Notes: generated by a model not told the origin, from the sequence alone. A DNA stretch of 64,000 nucleotides from CAMPJM01 sp964440915 (GCA_964440915.1 CAYTTV010000014.1:9354-73353), one strand, 5' to 3'; positions 16,678 to 26,216 are shown, numbered from the stretch's first letter. Numbers and translations are program-made.

Positions 16678-18024
16678 TCAAGCAATTCCCGTATAGTTGA
16701 AAGGCGTTATTTGCCTTAGCTCATTTTTTACATCTTCTGAAACATCTAATTCGTCAATGAAAGCTTTGATGGTCGTTTCGGTGATGTGGGCATTGGTTCT
16801 TGTGAGTGCTTTCAGCGCTTCATAAGGTTGTGGGTACGCTTCCCTTCTCAACACTGTCTGAATGCCTTCTGCTACCACCGCCCAGTTCTCCTCCAGATCA
16901 GCATGAATCGCATCTTTGTTCAGTTCAAGCTTTCCTAAACCTTTCTTCAGTGATTCAAGGGCAATAACCGTATGGCCCAGGGGTACCCCAATGTTGCGCA
17001 ACACAGTAGAGTCTGTCAAATCGCGTTGCAGCCTGGAGATAGGCAATTTGGCCGATAAATGCTCGAATAGGGCATTAGCAATCCCCAAATTCCCTTCTGC
17101 GTTTTCGAAATCGATGGGATTTACTTTGTGAGGCATGGCGGAAGAGCCAATTTCTCCTTCCTTAATTTTCTGCTTGAAATAGCCCATCGAAATATATTGC
17201 CATATATCACGGGCCAGATCGATGTATATCGTATTGATCCTTTTTAAATTGTCAAAAAGGGCAGCCATGTTATCGTAGTGCTCGATTTGGGTAGTAGGGT
17301 GACTACGCTCCAGCCCTAAGTGGTTTTTCACGAAGTTGTTGCCAAACTCCACCCAGTCGATATGGGGATAAGCTACCTGATGCGCATTGAAGTTGCCTGT
17401 CGCACCACCGAATTTTGCGGAATAAGGAATATGGAACATCAGGCCTAATTGGCGGTTTACCCTTTCGTAAAATACCATCAACTCTTTGCCCAGCTTGGTA
17501 GGTGAGGCGGGTTGTCCATGTGTCTTGGCCAGCATAGGCTCATCCTTATAAATCGTAGACAGTTCATACATGATGTCCTGAACTTCCTCCAAAAGCAAAA
17601 AATAAACTTCAAGCAGGGCGTCTTTCAAAGAAAGGGGGATAGCAGTATTATTGATGTCTTGAGATGTGAGTCCGAAGTGGATAAATTCTTTATAATCTCC
17701 TAAGGATAGCTTGTCAAAACATTCTTTTAGGTAATATTCCACCGCTTTCACATCGTGGTTGGTGGTTTTTTCAATCGCCTTGATTTTTGCTGCTTCTGAC
17801 TCATCAAAGTTTGTGATGATTTGTCTCAAAGCTTCATAGTTGGCTTGGCCTACATCTGCTAATTGGGGCAAGGGAAGCTCGCACAATGCTATGAAATATT
17901 CAATTTCTACCGTTACACGATATTTTATCAGCCCAAACTCAGAAAAATATTTGGCAAGGGAAGTGATTTGTTTCCTGTATCTTCCATCCACAGGAGATAC
18001 TGCTGTAAGTTCAGTCAGGTTCAT
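16678..18024 (-). CDS. purB: Adenylosuccinate lyase
   Basis: A 448-residue fumarase/aspartase superfamily enzyme of the longer (E. coli-like) PurB type. It cleaves adenylosuccinate to AMP and SAICAR to AICAR. The family signature GSSAMPHKVNPIDFENAEGN is intact, and TSQDINNTAIP and KTHGQPASPTKLGKEL supply the catalytic His/Thr and substrate sites. I chose the ATG giving MNLTELTAVSPVDGRY; an ATG nine bases upstream is also possible. It is a single gene with a candidate promoter just upstream. Confidence 0.95.
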   Translation of the reverse strand: MNLTELTAVSPVDGRYRKQITSLAKYFSEFGLIKYRVTVEIEYFIALCELPLPQLADVGQANYEALRQIITNFDESEAAKIKAIEKTTNHDVKAVEYYLKECFDKLSLGDYKEFIHFGLTSQDINNTAIPLSLKDALLEVYFLLLEEVQDIMYELSTIYKDEPMLAKTHGQPASPTKLGKELMVFYERVNRQLGLMFHIPYSAKFGGATGNFNAHQVAYPHIDWVEFGNNFVKNHLGLERSHPTTQIEHYDNMAALFDNLKRINTIYIDLARDIWQYISMGYFKQKIKEGEIGSSAMPHKVNPIDFENAEGNLGIANALFEHLSAKLPISRLQRDLTDSTVLRNIGVPLGHTVIALESLKKGLGKLELNKDAIHADLEENWAVVAEGIQTVLRREAYPQPYEALKALTRTNAHITETTIKAFIDELDVSEDVKNELRQITPFNYTGIA

Positions 18025-18049
18025 TGTTTGCACTTATGTTAGAAGAAGG

Positions 18050-18057
18050 CAAAAATA
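18050..18057 (-). promoter_or_regulatory. Candidate -7 element for purB
   Basis: TATTTTTG on the minus strand matches TAnnTTTG and lies 26 bases before the purB ATG. A clear -33 element was not found. Confidence 0.4.
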
Positions 18058-18138
18058 AGGAATTTAAATGGATTCCTTTAATGTTCCTATGTCTTGTTAG
18101 AAACGAAAAACAATCCTGTCAAGAATAAATACTTTTAG

Positions 18139-18146
18139 TAGATTTG
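18139..18146 (+). promoter_or_regulatory. Candidate -7 element for the 18298 reductase
   Basis: TAGATTTG is a perfect TAnnTTTG, in the divergent region between purB and the reductase, giving a leader of roughly 145 bases. There is no clear -33 match. Confidence 0.35.
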
Positions 18147-18297
18147 CGTTCGATTTTACACCCTTTGCCATTGTGTTACTATTTAAATATAGTGCCGCAA
18201 ACCTAAAGCACTATTAAAGTTGTTTATAACAAAATGAGATGTGCTGCCAGAGGGTATAGCAAGGTTTTCAGGCAGGCAAGAACCATAAGTTTATAGC

Positions 18298-19416
18298 ATG
18301 TTTAATATATTTAAAAAGAAGAAGGAGGAAGCGGCCGATCTTAAGAGCAAGAATGCCCACTATTATGATTTAACGGTGAAAAGGGTTGTTCAGGAGACCG
18401 CCGATGCCATTACTATAGAGTTTGAACGACCGGCTTCTTCGATGATTTATGAAGCAGGGCAGTTTCTGACCTTGATAGCCCACATTGAAGGGGAAGAAGT
18501 AAGGAGATCATATTCGCTTTGCACTTCCATGTTGACAGATGACGCACCGGCTGTGACAGTGAAAAGGGTAGAAGGAGGGAAAATGTCTAACTTTTTGGCG
18601 AGTTCTATAAAAGTAGCAGACAGCCTCAAGGTGATGGAGCCTATGGGTAAATTTACCGCTCGGGCAAAAGCTGGCAATAAGAGGCATTTGGTGCTTTTTG
18701 GGGGAGGAAGTGGTATTACACCGCTCATGGCCATTACAAAGGAAGTACTCCATGGAGAGTCAGATAGCATTATTTCCTTAATATACGCCAATCGGAATAT
18801 CGATAGCATTATCTTCAGGGAGCAGCTTGATGATATACAAAGGAATTATGAAGGCAGGTTCCAGGTAATTTATATATTAGATAATGCCCCTGTGAATTGG
18901 CAAGGGCCATCAGGCCTCCTCAACCCTGAGAAAGTAAAGACCCTTCTGGAAAGAGTGCCCGACTGGGGAGAAGAAAAGACTGAATATCTTATGTGTGGGC
19001 CAGAGGGAATGATGAATAATATCACCTCAGCTTTGGAAATCATGAGGGTGCCTAAAGAAAAGATATTCAAGGAAAGCTTTGTGGTGGGGATTACCAATAA
19101 AAAGGAAGTAATAGTTGAAGCGCCAACCGAGGATACGATCGTGGCAAGGGAAGTGAAGATCATTTACGATGATGAAGAACACACTTTTATGGTCGAACCA
19201 GACAAAACAATTCTAGAAACTGCGCTTGAATTAGACATAGACTTACCCTATTCTTGCCAGAGTGGTTTGTGTACTGCTTGCAGAGGAAAGTGCCTTTCTG
19301 GTAAGGTCAAAATGGACGAAGAAGAAGGCTTATCCGATTCTGAAAGGGAAGAAGGATATGTCTTAACATGCGTTGGACACCCTATGACGGATGATGTTGT
19401 GATAGAGATAGGCTAG
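18298..19416 (+). CDS. PaaE-like ferredoxin-NADP reductase with 2Fe-2S domain
   Basis: A 372-residue flavoprotein in two parts. Residues about 25-255 form a ferredoxin-NADP reductase module with RRSYSLCTS (FAD binding) near 64 and GGGSGITPL (NAD(P) binding) near 138. Residues about 280-372 are a plant-type [2Fe-2S] ferredoxin with CQSGLCTAC and a later LTCVGHP cysteine. This layout matches PaaE and related oxygenase reductases, which move electrons from NADPH to an oxygenase. No paaABCD or other oxygenase gene lies nearby, so the electron acceptor is unknown. Confidence 0.85.
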   Translation: MFNIFKKKKEEAADLKSKNAHYYDLTVKRVVQETADAITIEFERPASSMIYEAGQFLTLIAHIEGEEVRRSYSLCTSMLTDDAPAVTVKRVEGGKMSNFLASSIKVADSLKVMEPMGKFTARAKAGNKRHLVLFGGGSGITPLMAITKEVLHGESDSIISLIYANRNIDSIIFREQLDDIQRNYEGRFQVIYILDNAPVNWQGPSGLLNPEKVKTLLERVPDWGEEKTEYLMCGPEGMMNNITSALEIMRVPKEKIFKESFVVGITNKKEVIVEAPTEDTIVAREVKIIYDDEEHTFMVEPDKTILETALELDIDLPYSCQSGLCTACRGKCLSGKVKMDEEEGLSDSEREEGYVLTCVGHPMTDDVVIEIG

Positions 19417-19455
19417 GCTGCCTACCTCTATCTGGATATGTCAAATACTCAAGGA

Positions 19456-20004
19456 TTATAAAAACTCAATAGGAATCGAAACTTGTGTTTGATCCCACAT
19501 CATCATGAGATTAACTCCTTGCTTCTCTTGTTCAAATTCAATCGTAAAAGGCTCATATGCCGTTTCTGTATTTTTTACAGGAACATCAAAGCGCAGTACG
19601 TCATGTTCTGGATTGTACCGATATGCTCCCCATTGGCCTAATTCTTTGTTTAAAATGATTGTCCAGCTATTTTCTTTAGGAATAGAGAATAAGCTATAAG
19701 TGCCGGCTTCCAGTTCGTGGCCACCAATTTTAATGGCGTTCGTGACCGTCAATTCGGTAGCTTCATTGGCACCGGTCCTCCACACCTGATTGTATGGTGC
19801 CAGCCCGGTATCACTAAATACCTCACGCCCTCTTTTGTGCGGTCTGCTGTACGTGATCTTAATATAGGTGTCCTCATATTTAAAGGTCACCATTTCTAGT
19901 GGAGAAGGGCGTGGTTTTAACGCTTCTTGCGCATAAGCCCCTTCGCTGAGCAGCATGCCCGTTAGGAGCAAGCTTAAATTAAATAGCAATACTTTTCGAA
20001 TCAT
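19456..20004 (-). CDS. DUF2911 exported protein
   Basis: A 182-residue protein starting at MIRKVLLF (20004); the frame is open to 20058, but this ATG gives a clean signal peptide ending near AYAQ. It carries the DUF2911 motifs ITYSRPHKRGREVF, YNQVWRTGANEATEL and YSLFSIPKE. The family is common and secreted in Bacteroidota; its function is unknown. It is convergent with the reductase gene. Confidence 0.82.
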   Translation of the reverse strand: MIRKVLLFNLSLLLTGMLLSEGAYAQEALKPRPSPLEMVTFKYEDTYIKITYSRPHKRGREVFSDTGLAPYNQVWRTGANEATELTVTNAIKIGGHELEAGTYSLFSIPKENSWTIILNKELGQWGAYRYNPEHDVLRFDVPVKNTETAYEPFTIEFEQEKQGVNLMMMWDQTQVSIPIEFL

Positions 20005-20147
20005 AGTGATGATTTCTTTAATTTGGATGAAAATTGTAACAGAGCATTGTGCTGCCACCTGCTGTTTGGCTACTAAACTAAGAAAATATTAGAATAGTAA
20101 GGGCATGATTTCCAGGTTTTACATGACAATGATAGCATAAACTTTAT

Positions 20148-20630
20148 ATGGAACGTCCAGAGTTCGATGATATTTTTATGGAGCTTGCTGTTAATTTGGC
20201 AAAGCGGTCCCATTGCATAAAAAGACACGTAGGCGCTGTGCTTGCCAAAGATACGCGCATTATATCTATCGGCTACAATGGGCCTCCAGCAGGAACGCAC
20301 AATTGCGATGAGGAATGGCCTGACACTGGGTGTGCGCTCGACGTTAAGGGTAGTTGTTCATTAGCCATACACGCCGAACAAAATGCTATTCTCTACGCTG
20401 TAAAAAATAAGGCTTCTGTAGAGGGGTCAACTTTGTACGTGACATTGGCGCCTTGCTTGGCCTGTGCCAGAATAATTTTTAGCATGGGCATTGGAAAAGT
20501 CGTTTACCTCAACTCTTATGCGGCCTACAAAGGGTTGGCGGTGGACGAAGGAGTAGAGTTTTTGAAGCGCTTTGGCGTGGAAGTGATCAAGTATGAAGGG
20601 TTACTGGACAATGTCAACCACATGATTTGA
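20148..20630 (+). CDS. Deoxycytidylate (dCMP) deaminase family protein
   Basis: A 160-residue zinc deaminase. HAEQNA at 75-80 supplies the zinc His and catalytic Glu, and PCLACA at 102-107 the two zinc Cys. A further Cys/His-rich insertion (HNCDEEWPDTGC, 51-62) is typical of the dCMP deaminase/ComEB group. The reaction is dCMP to dUMP, feeding thymidylate synthesis. It stands alone before the assembly gap. Confidence 0.85.
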   Translation: MERPEFDDIFMELAVNLAKRSHCIKRHVGAVLAKDTRIISIGYNGPPAGTHNCDEEWPDTGCALDVKGSCSLAIHAEQNAILYAVKNKASVEGSTLYVTLAPCLACARIIFSMGIGKVVYLNSYAAYKGLAVDEGVEFLKRFGVEVIKYEGLLDNVNHMI

Positions 20631-20734
20631 ACCTCTTTTTTGCGGTCTTTGCATGAAACCTTTCTAATCCACAAAATAAGGGACAGTACCAAAAGCTAAT
20701 GGCTGTCTGCTCAAGTAGTTTATTGCCAAACTGC

Positions 20735-20834
20735 NNNNNNNNNNNNNNNNNNNNNNNNNNNNNNNNNNNNNNNNNNNNNNNNNNNNNNNNNNNNNNNNNN
20801 NNNNNNNNNNNNNNNNNNNNNNNNNNNNNNNNNN
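20735..20834. other. Assembly gap (100 N)
   Basis: Exactly 100 N, a usual scaffold-join filler, so true length and content are unknown. Neither flanking open frame runs into the gap: the deaminase ends at 20630 and murB ends at 20920 on the other strand. Confidence 0.99.
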
Positions 20835-20919
20835 AGAATTAAGGTGTAACTAAATTCCATAGTCGATCCTGCTGTTACCTGCCAATTGCTTACTTAGTTT
20901 TACTTTGCTGTCCTATCCT

Positions 20920-21945
20920 TCAAACAATATTTACCTCTGGAGAAAGGACAATGCCGAACTTTTCATTTACAGAAGCCTGTACTGCTTCGGCCAATTGTTT
21001 TATTTCCTCCCCTTTGGCATTTCCGCGATTTACTAGTACCAATGCCTGATGGGTATGGACTCCAGCATTCCCTATAGATTTGCCTTTCCAGCCACATTGT
21101 TCTATCAGCCAACCCGCTGGCACTTTTATCAATCCGTCTATCTGCTCATATCCAGGTATAGTAGGATATGCTTCTTTGATTCGGGCAAACAGACCAGCTT
21201 CGATGGATGGATTTTTAAAGAAACTGCCAGCATTGCCTATTTTTTTTGGATCGGGCAGTTTGCTTTGACGGATATGAATCACCGCATCGCTAATGGCCCT
21301 TATGCTTAAATCTTTTATCTGAAACTTGTCCAAGGTCTCCTGAATAGCACCATAGGAAGTGTTATAAATAGGCTGCTTGTTGAGTCTGAATGTGGCTGAG
21401 GCAATGATATATTGATTCTTCAGTTCTTGTTTAAAAATGCTGTGCCTGTAGCCAAACTCACATGCTTGATTGGTAAAGGTTTGAATTGATCGGTCTTCGA
21501 TCTTCACCGCTTCTAGCATTTCAAAAATGTCCTTGATTTCTACCCCATATGCACCGATATTTTGCATAGGAGCAGCCCCAACCGTGCCCGGGATTAACGA
21601 CAGATTTTCTAAGCCTGCATAATCATGTTCAATACAATAAAGTACAAATTGATGCCAGTTTTCGCCTGCCCCTACCTTGAGCCACACATGATCATCGTCT
21701 TCTTTTACTTTATCAATGCCATGGATGCTTATCTTAATGACAATACCTTCAAAATCCTGGGTAAACAACAGGTTGCTTCCGCCACCCAGTACTAATCGAG
21801 GAAGTTGCCCATAAATGGGGTCTGCCAACACGGCACGGAGTTCCTCTACAGATTGCACGGCCACAAAATATCTTGCCTTCACATCCAGAGCAAAAGTGTT
21901 CAGCGATTTTAGAGAATAATTTTCAAGTATATCGATGTTGCCCAT
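20920..21945 (-). CDS. murB: UDP-N-acetylenolpyruvoylglucosamine reductase
   Basis: A 341-residue FAD enzyme that reduces UDP-GlcNAc-enolpyruvate to UDP-MurNAc in the cytoplasm, the second step of peptidoglycan synthesis. Evidence: the NTFALDVKAR N-terminal FAD-domain motif, VLGGGSNLLF, GTVGAAPMQNIGAYG, YRHSIFK, and GNAGSFFKNP near 240 with the catalytic Ser/Glu region. Length is that of type I MurB (E. coli, about 342). It stands alone, next to the assembly gap. Confidence 0.95.
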   Translation of the reverse strand: MGNIDILENYSLKSLNTFALDVKARYFVAVQSVEELRAVLADPIYGQLPRLVLGGGSNLLFTQDFEGIVIKISIHGIDKVKEDDDHVWLKVGAGENWHQFVLYCIEHDYAGLENLSLIPGTVGAAPMQNIGAYGVEIKDIFEMLEAVKIEDRSIQTFTNQACEFGYRHSIFKQELKNQYIIASATFRLNKQPIYNTSYGAIQETLDKFQIKDLSIRAISDAVIHIRQSKLPDPKKIGNAGSFFKNPSIEAGLFARIKEAYPTIPGYEQIDGLIKVPAGWLIEQCGWKGKSIGNAGVHTHQALVLVNRGNAKGEEIKQLAEAVQASVNEKFGIVLSPEVNIV

Positions 21946-22004
21946 AAAGATTTTTTACAGTTCTAAATGTAAAACCGAAAGCTGCTAAATGCAATTTTGG
22001 TAGC

Positions 22005-22030
22005 CAAATATAAGTAAAGGCTAGGTCAAA
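22005..22030 (-). promoter_or_regulatory. Candidate murB promoter
   Basis: On the minus strand, TTTG (22030-22027) and TATATTTG (22012-22005, perfect TAnnTTTG) are 14 bases apart, shorter than usual, 60 bases before murB. Confidence 0.4.
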
Positions 22031-22255
22031 AGGTTGAGTGAATAGCTTTTTATAATCACATTCACCTGAAACCCAGTTATCCAAAAAAATGCTTAAGTTT
22101 GCCCCGATTGCAGTTTGAAATGAAATTTGAGCCAGTGCCAACAAATGATGAAATTTGTGTTAGGGCTAAATGGCTCATGACTTCTCTCCCTACCTGCTGC
22201 AACTATGATTTAAGTCATATACTATGTCGATAATTAGGATAATATTTGCATTGAT

Positions 22256-22618
22256 ATGAAAAAGCTTGTGGCTTATATATTGATGCTTTGTCTTATGAAT
22301 CAGATGTTCCTGGCAGCTGGTTATATGATCGACTATTATGCGGATATAGAGTCTTATGTAGCGCAATGTATCAACAAAGACAAACCTACTTTGCAATGTG
22401 ATGGCCAATGTCTGCTCGCAGAAAAAATAGCAGCGGCACAACAAACTAATCATACCGATCAATCGATCAATATAAATTTCAATATCGAGTACCTTGCAGG
22501 AGCATTCCAAATGCAATATGCCGACTTTCCCGTTTACGACGCACATGTAGATCGACGGAATATCTTGTACATTTCTCTAACTACCACTTCTCTTTACAAA
22601 CCGCCCATCTTCGGCTAA
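22256..22618 (+). CDS. Small exported Cys-motif protein of a metal/TonB locus
   Basis: A 120-residue protein with a hydrophobic N-terminal signal (about 1-22) and a short motif CINKDKPTLQCDGQCLL (about 38-54), three cysteines in a CxnCxGxC pattern. I recall similar small proteins beside TonB-dependent metal receptors in Bacteroidota, often as C..KP..C.GKC.L. Cys spacing suggests metal binding or a disulfide. It lies first in a same-strand group with a His-rich lipoprotein and a receptor; the 210-base gap between contains a 7-bp hairpin at 22660-22678. Confidence 0.55.
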   Translation: MKKLVAYILMLCLMNQMFLAAGYMIDYYADIESYVAQCINKDKPTLQCDGQCLLAEKIAAAQQTNHTDQSININFNIEYLAGAFQMQYADFPVYDAHVDRRNILYISLTTTSLYKPPIFG

Positions 22619-22828
22619 TGCTATATGCTAGGGGCAATTCACTTTGCTTCCTTTAAAGCCTCTGTCCGATAGACAGAGCGCTATAGATGGTGGAGAATAA
22701 GCATTTTATGATTCGTATGCCTTTGCCTGTTTAAAGCAGGGGCAGTCGTATTGTGGATTAAAGCTTATTATCATATGCTACCGCTCGGTTGAGTAAAATA
22801 AGAAGTATCAAAATATATAAAATAACAA

Positions 22829-23653
22829 ATGAAATCTATTCTAACATTTTGGGCCATGTGTGTGCTCCTCTTACTTGCTGTGGCTTGCTCAAATGATGAT
22901 GATGTTGCCCCAATAGCCGATTCCGATATGGAAATGGTGGCAGAAGCAACAGGAAGCGGGCTGAAAATTGAAGTTTATGCCGAAAGATACCTTTTTGTGG
23001 GCTATAATAAACTACAGCTAAAAATTACAGACACTGAAGGCACTCCGCTTTCAGGGAACATAGAAATCAATCCTGTAATGGATATGGGGCCAATAGATCA
23101 CGGCGACCATGGAGGTCATGGTGCACATATGGAACATTCCTGCCCATATAATTATCCGGATGGCAAAATTGTCAAGGACGGCTTCATGTCTTTCAATGTG
23201 GCTTTTGTAATGCCTTCGGGAGAAATGGGTGCGTGGGTTTTGAATGTAACCTTCGAAGAGAAAACAGTGGTCGTGCCGATAGAAGTTGTTCAACCCGAAT
23301 GGTCAAGAATGGCCTCATTTACACATGGTCCAGAAGATGGCAAGACCAGTTACTTTGTTTTTATAGTAGAGCCTCGAACGCCACAAGTAGGGCAAAACGA
23401 CCTGCAACTGGCCATATACAAGAGAGTCAACATGTTTGATTGGCCAGCAGTGGAAGGGCTGGGGGTAGAAATGACACCTTGGATGCCCTCCATGGACCAT
23501 GGATCTCCTAACAACGTCGACCCAGTAGACAATGGCAGAGGCATGTATGTGGGGAAAGTGAATTTTACCATGACCGGAGATTGGCAAATAAGATTGAAGA
23601 TTATAGACAATGAGGAGGTACTTGGAGAACCTAAATTTGACCTTGATTTTTAA
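22829..23653 (+). CDS. His-rich lipoprotein, YtkA-like domains, probable metal binding
   Basis: A 274-residue lipoprotein (signal ending AVAC) with two beta-sandwich-like halves of YtkA/FixH-like style, each containing a proline-rich MP or WMPSM motif. The first half carries a striking His cluster, DHGDHGGHGAHMEH (about 91-104), and the second MDHG. His/Met-rich clusters like these bind copper or similar metals. It ends one base before the receptor start codon at 23655, so the two are surely cotranscribed. It is probably the periplasmic or surface metal-binding partner of the receptor. Confidence 0.65.
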   Translation: MKSILTFWAMCVLLLLAVACSNDDDVAPIADSDMEMVAEATGSGLKIEVYAERYLFVGYNKLQLKITDTEGTPLSGNIEINPVMDMGPIDHGDHGGHGAHMEHSCPYNYPDGKIVKDGFMSFNVAFVMPSGEMGAWVLNVTFEEKTVVVPIEVVQPEWSRMASFTHGPEDGKTSYFVFIVEPRTPQVGQNDLQLAIYKRVNMFDWPAVEGLGVEMTPWMPSMDHGSPNNVDPVDNGRGMYVGKVNFTMTGDWQIRLKIIDNEEVLGEPKFDLDF

Positions 23654-23654
23654 T

Positions 23655-25715
23655 ATGCGCTGGATATATAAAACCTTATGTTGTAGTGTAGTAGGAGCCT
23701 TGTTATCGTGCATGGCTCCTGTGCTTGCCCAAAATGGCCCGATCCAATACAAAGCATGGATGGATTCCATGCAGGTAGAAAGTTACATTGCTTGGGAAGC
23801 CCTATTGGATGAAATGGAGATTAGACATAAGGAGGATGAAATCCATCAGCATTACCAAAAGCACATCACTGATAATACCGATAGATTGCTGCACCATTTG
23901 CCGGGCATGCACATGATGCGTCGGGGAAGCTTTGCCAATGAACCTCTTTTGAGAGGACTGAATTCCGACAGGTACACGATGACGGTTGCCAATATGAAGG
24001 TATTTGGTGCATGCACAGACAAGATGGATCCTGTCTCTTCTTATATAGAGCCGATCAATTTACAGAGTATGGACATCAGCTTTGGTGCACAGAATAGCAT
24101 GACAGGGTCGGGTACAGGAGGAAGCATCAATTTTAATCTCAAAAGGCCGGTTTTCAATAGTGAAAAACCCGTAGCAGCTTCATTGTCTATGATTTATAAC
24201 AGCGTGTCAGGAGGGTTTGACCAAGCTGCAGATGTGAGTGTGTCGAATGGAAAGCTTGGCGTGCGGCTGAGCGGTGTGCACAGGAAGGCCAATAATTACC
24301 GTGATGGGAAGGGCGACAAAGTGCATTACTCCCAGTATGAGAAGTATAATTATGCCGCATCTCTCCAATATCGCATAGCCGATGATCAGTTATTGGTTTT
24401 TGATTTTTTGGGAGATGACGCCTTGAATGTTGGATATCCGGCTTTGCCTATGGATGTGGCATATGCTCGAGCAAAAATGTTTGGCCTGAGTTATATGTTT
24501 CCCAAGCTTGGTTTTGTTATCGATCCTGAAATCAAAATATACCACAATTTTATTCGTCATGCCATGGATGATACCCAACGTAAAGATGTCGTGATGCATA
24601 TGGACATGCCAGGTGAGACGCATACCAGTGGAGGTTATTTGAAAGGAGCATTGATAGCCGACGGCAATAACAAAATGGAAATCAACCTCGATTATTATAG
24701 CACCTTTGCCAGGGCAGAAATGGTCATGTATCCTAATAATGCAGAGGAACGTCCCATGTTTATGCTCACTTGGCCCGATGTGAGAAGGCAGTCCGCTAGC
24801 ATAGGGCTCGATTATTCCCGCAAAATAAATGATCGCTGGGCGGTGAGTTCAGGATTAAGAACAGAACACGGAACCACCTACATCTCTAGTGAATTTGGTG
24901 AGCAGCAACTCAGTGTGTTTGCGAAGACTGGTAAGGAGAAGAGGCATGAATGGCTGATTTCTTCAAACTTGGGAATTCAATGGAAACCTACGGAATCGCA
25001 GCAATATGGATGGAAAATTGCCTATAGCGAGCGCATGCCCACCACATCAGAGCAATTTGGATATTTTCTTTTCAACCGGCTCGATAACCATGATTATATC
25101 GGCGACCCCGACTTGAAAAAGGAAGGCAATCTGCATCTCGAAGTTTCCAATCAAATTAAAACCTCGAAGCTTACCTTGAATTCTGCCTTGTTTTCGTATT
25201 TCTTCAGCAACTATATCATGGGCATATACAACAGGGAGTATGCAGCCATGACGATAGGGGCCGCTGGCGTGAAGGTTTATGAAAACACCTCTAATGCTAC
25301 CATGGTAGGAGGAGAAATTAATGCACTGTATAGTGTCGCTTCAAATGGACTGCTGGAAGTGGGGTTGAAATATGTTTACGGACAGGATTTTGAAGGAAAG
25401 CCTTTGCCTCAAATGCCACCTTTAAAACTCAATGTGGGTTATAGCCAGAAAGCACTGGGAATGTACATCATCCCCGAGTTGGAATGGAGTGCCAAGCAGC
25501 ATCGAGTCAGCGAGAAGTTTAACGAAAGCACTACAAATGCTTACTGGCTACTCAACCTCAGTGTTAAAAAGCACTTCACATCGGAAAGGCTCCATTGGGA
25601 ACTTAGAGGTGGTGTGGAAAATATATTGGACAAGGCTTATCGGGAACATTTTGATATAGGGGATATCTTGCGCCCAGGCCGAAATTTTGTTCTTCAAGTA
25701 AAGGTTTCTTATTAA
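23655..25715 (+). CDS. TonB-dependent outer-membrane receptor, probable copper uptake (OprC/NosA-like)
   Basis: A 686-residue receptor starting at ATG 23655 with a signal peptide ending near VLAQ; the frame is open from 23610, but that start would overlap the lipoprotein. The plug domain is seen from about 70 to 165 (LLRGLNSDRYTMTVANMKV, then SGTGGSIN), followed by a barrel ending in VKVSY. The plug phrase GACTDKMDPVSSYIEP resembles the GGCGGRMDPPTAY motif that I recall from OprC/NosA copper receptors, and loops are rich in Met and His (VMHMDMPGETH). Substrate copper is therefore inferred. Energy would come from TonB-ExbBD; a tonB is at 60657. Confidence 0.78.
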   Translation: MRWIYKTLCCSVVGALLSCMAPVLAQNGPIQYKAWMDSMQVESYIAWEALLDEMEIRHKEDEIHQHYQKHITDNTDRLLHHLPGMHMMRRGSFANEPLLRGLNSDRYTMTVANMKVFGACTDKMDPVSSYIEPINLQSMDISFGAQNSMTGSGTGGSINFNLKRPVFNSEKPVAASLSMIYNSVSGGFDQAADVSVSNGKLGVRLSGVHRKANNYRDGKGDKVHYSQYEKYNYAASLQYRIADDQLLVFDFLGDDALNVGYPALPMDVAYARAKMFGLSYMFPKLGFVIDPEIKIYHNFIRHAMDDTQRKDVVMHMDMPGETHTSGGYLKGALIADGNNKMEINLDYYSTFARAEMVMYPNNAEERPMFMLTWPDVRRQSASIGLDYSRKINDRWAVSSGLRTEHGTTYISSEFGEQQLSVFAKTGKEKRHEWLISSNLGIQWKPTESQQYGWKIAYSERMPTTSEQFGYFLFNRLDNHDYIGDPDLKKEGNLHLEVSNQIKTSKLTLNSALFSYFFSNYIMGIYNREYAAMTIGAAGVKVYENTSNATMVGGEINALYSVASNGLLEVGLKYVYGQDFEGKPLPQMPPLKLNVGYSQKALGMYIIPELEWSAKQHRVSEKFNESTTNAYWLLNLSVKKHFTSERLHWELRGGVENILDKAYREHFDIGDILRPGRNFVLQVKVSY

Positions 25716-25832
25716 AGGGAAAATATTTACGCAAGGCTGTCACACTGAACTCTTTATTGGTGGTGTGGCAAAGGCTAGCGAAATAAGATCAATATTCGTA
25801 GAAAAGTGATGGTAGCATAAAAAAATACTATG

Positions 25833-25896
25833 AGGGTGAACATTGACTAAAACATGGAGTAGGAATATATCGATTTTAATACTAGAAAGTCACCCT
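25833..25896 (+). repeat. Inverted repeat with following T-run, possible terminator
   Basis: AGGGTGA (25833-25839) pairs with TCACCCT (25890-25896) over a loop of 50 bases, followed by TATATTTTTTTT. It lies between the receptor and cspA-like genes. The loop is long for an intrinsic terminator. Confidence 0.35.
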
Positions 25897-25937
25897 TATA
25901 TTTTTTTTATAATGGTCGTCAAAAGACAGTAGTATGA

Positions 25938-25967
25938 TTGTGTCTTATAGTTTTTTTGTTACCTTTA
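25938..25967 (+). promoter_or_regulatory. Promoter of the cold-shock gene
   Basis: TTG at 25938-25940, exactly 19 bases, then TACCTTTA at 25960-25967, one base off TAnnTTTG. This is near-ideal spacing for the Bacteroidota housekeeping sigma factor, 34 bases before the ATG. Confidence 0.6.
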
Positions 25968-26001
25968 CAACTTAAAGCTATTTTAATTTATAACAGTTAC
26001 A

Positions 26002-26193
26002 ATGAACACAGGAAAAGTAAAATTTTTTAATGAATCAAAAGGCTATGGTTTTATCAAAGTTGACGATTCTAATCAAGAGCTATTTGTGCACATCTCAGGT
26101 CTTATCGACGAAATAAGAGAAGACGATGATGTTACCTTCGAAATTACTGAAGGGAAAAGGGGTTTAAATGCAATCAATGTTAAATTAGCATAA
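26002..26193 (+). CDS. Cold-shock domain protein (CspA family)
   Basis: A 63-residue single cold-shock domain, with the RNP1 motif KGYGFIKV (about 13-20) and RNP2 ELFVHIS (about 27-33). These small proteins bind single-stranded RNA/DNA and melt RNA structure. Length is slightly below the 66-70 norm. It has its own promoter and terminator, so it is a one-gene unit. Confidence 0.93.
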   Translation: MNTGKVKFFNESKGYGFIKVDDSNQELFVHISGLIDEIREDDDVTFEITEGKRGLNAINVKLA

Positions 26194-26216
26194 TTAAGAT
26201 ATATTTATTCCTTTGG

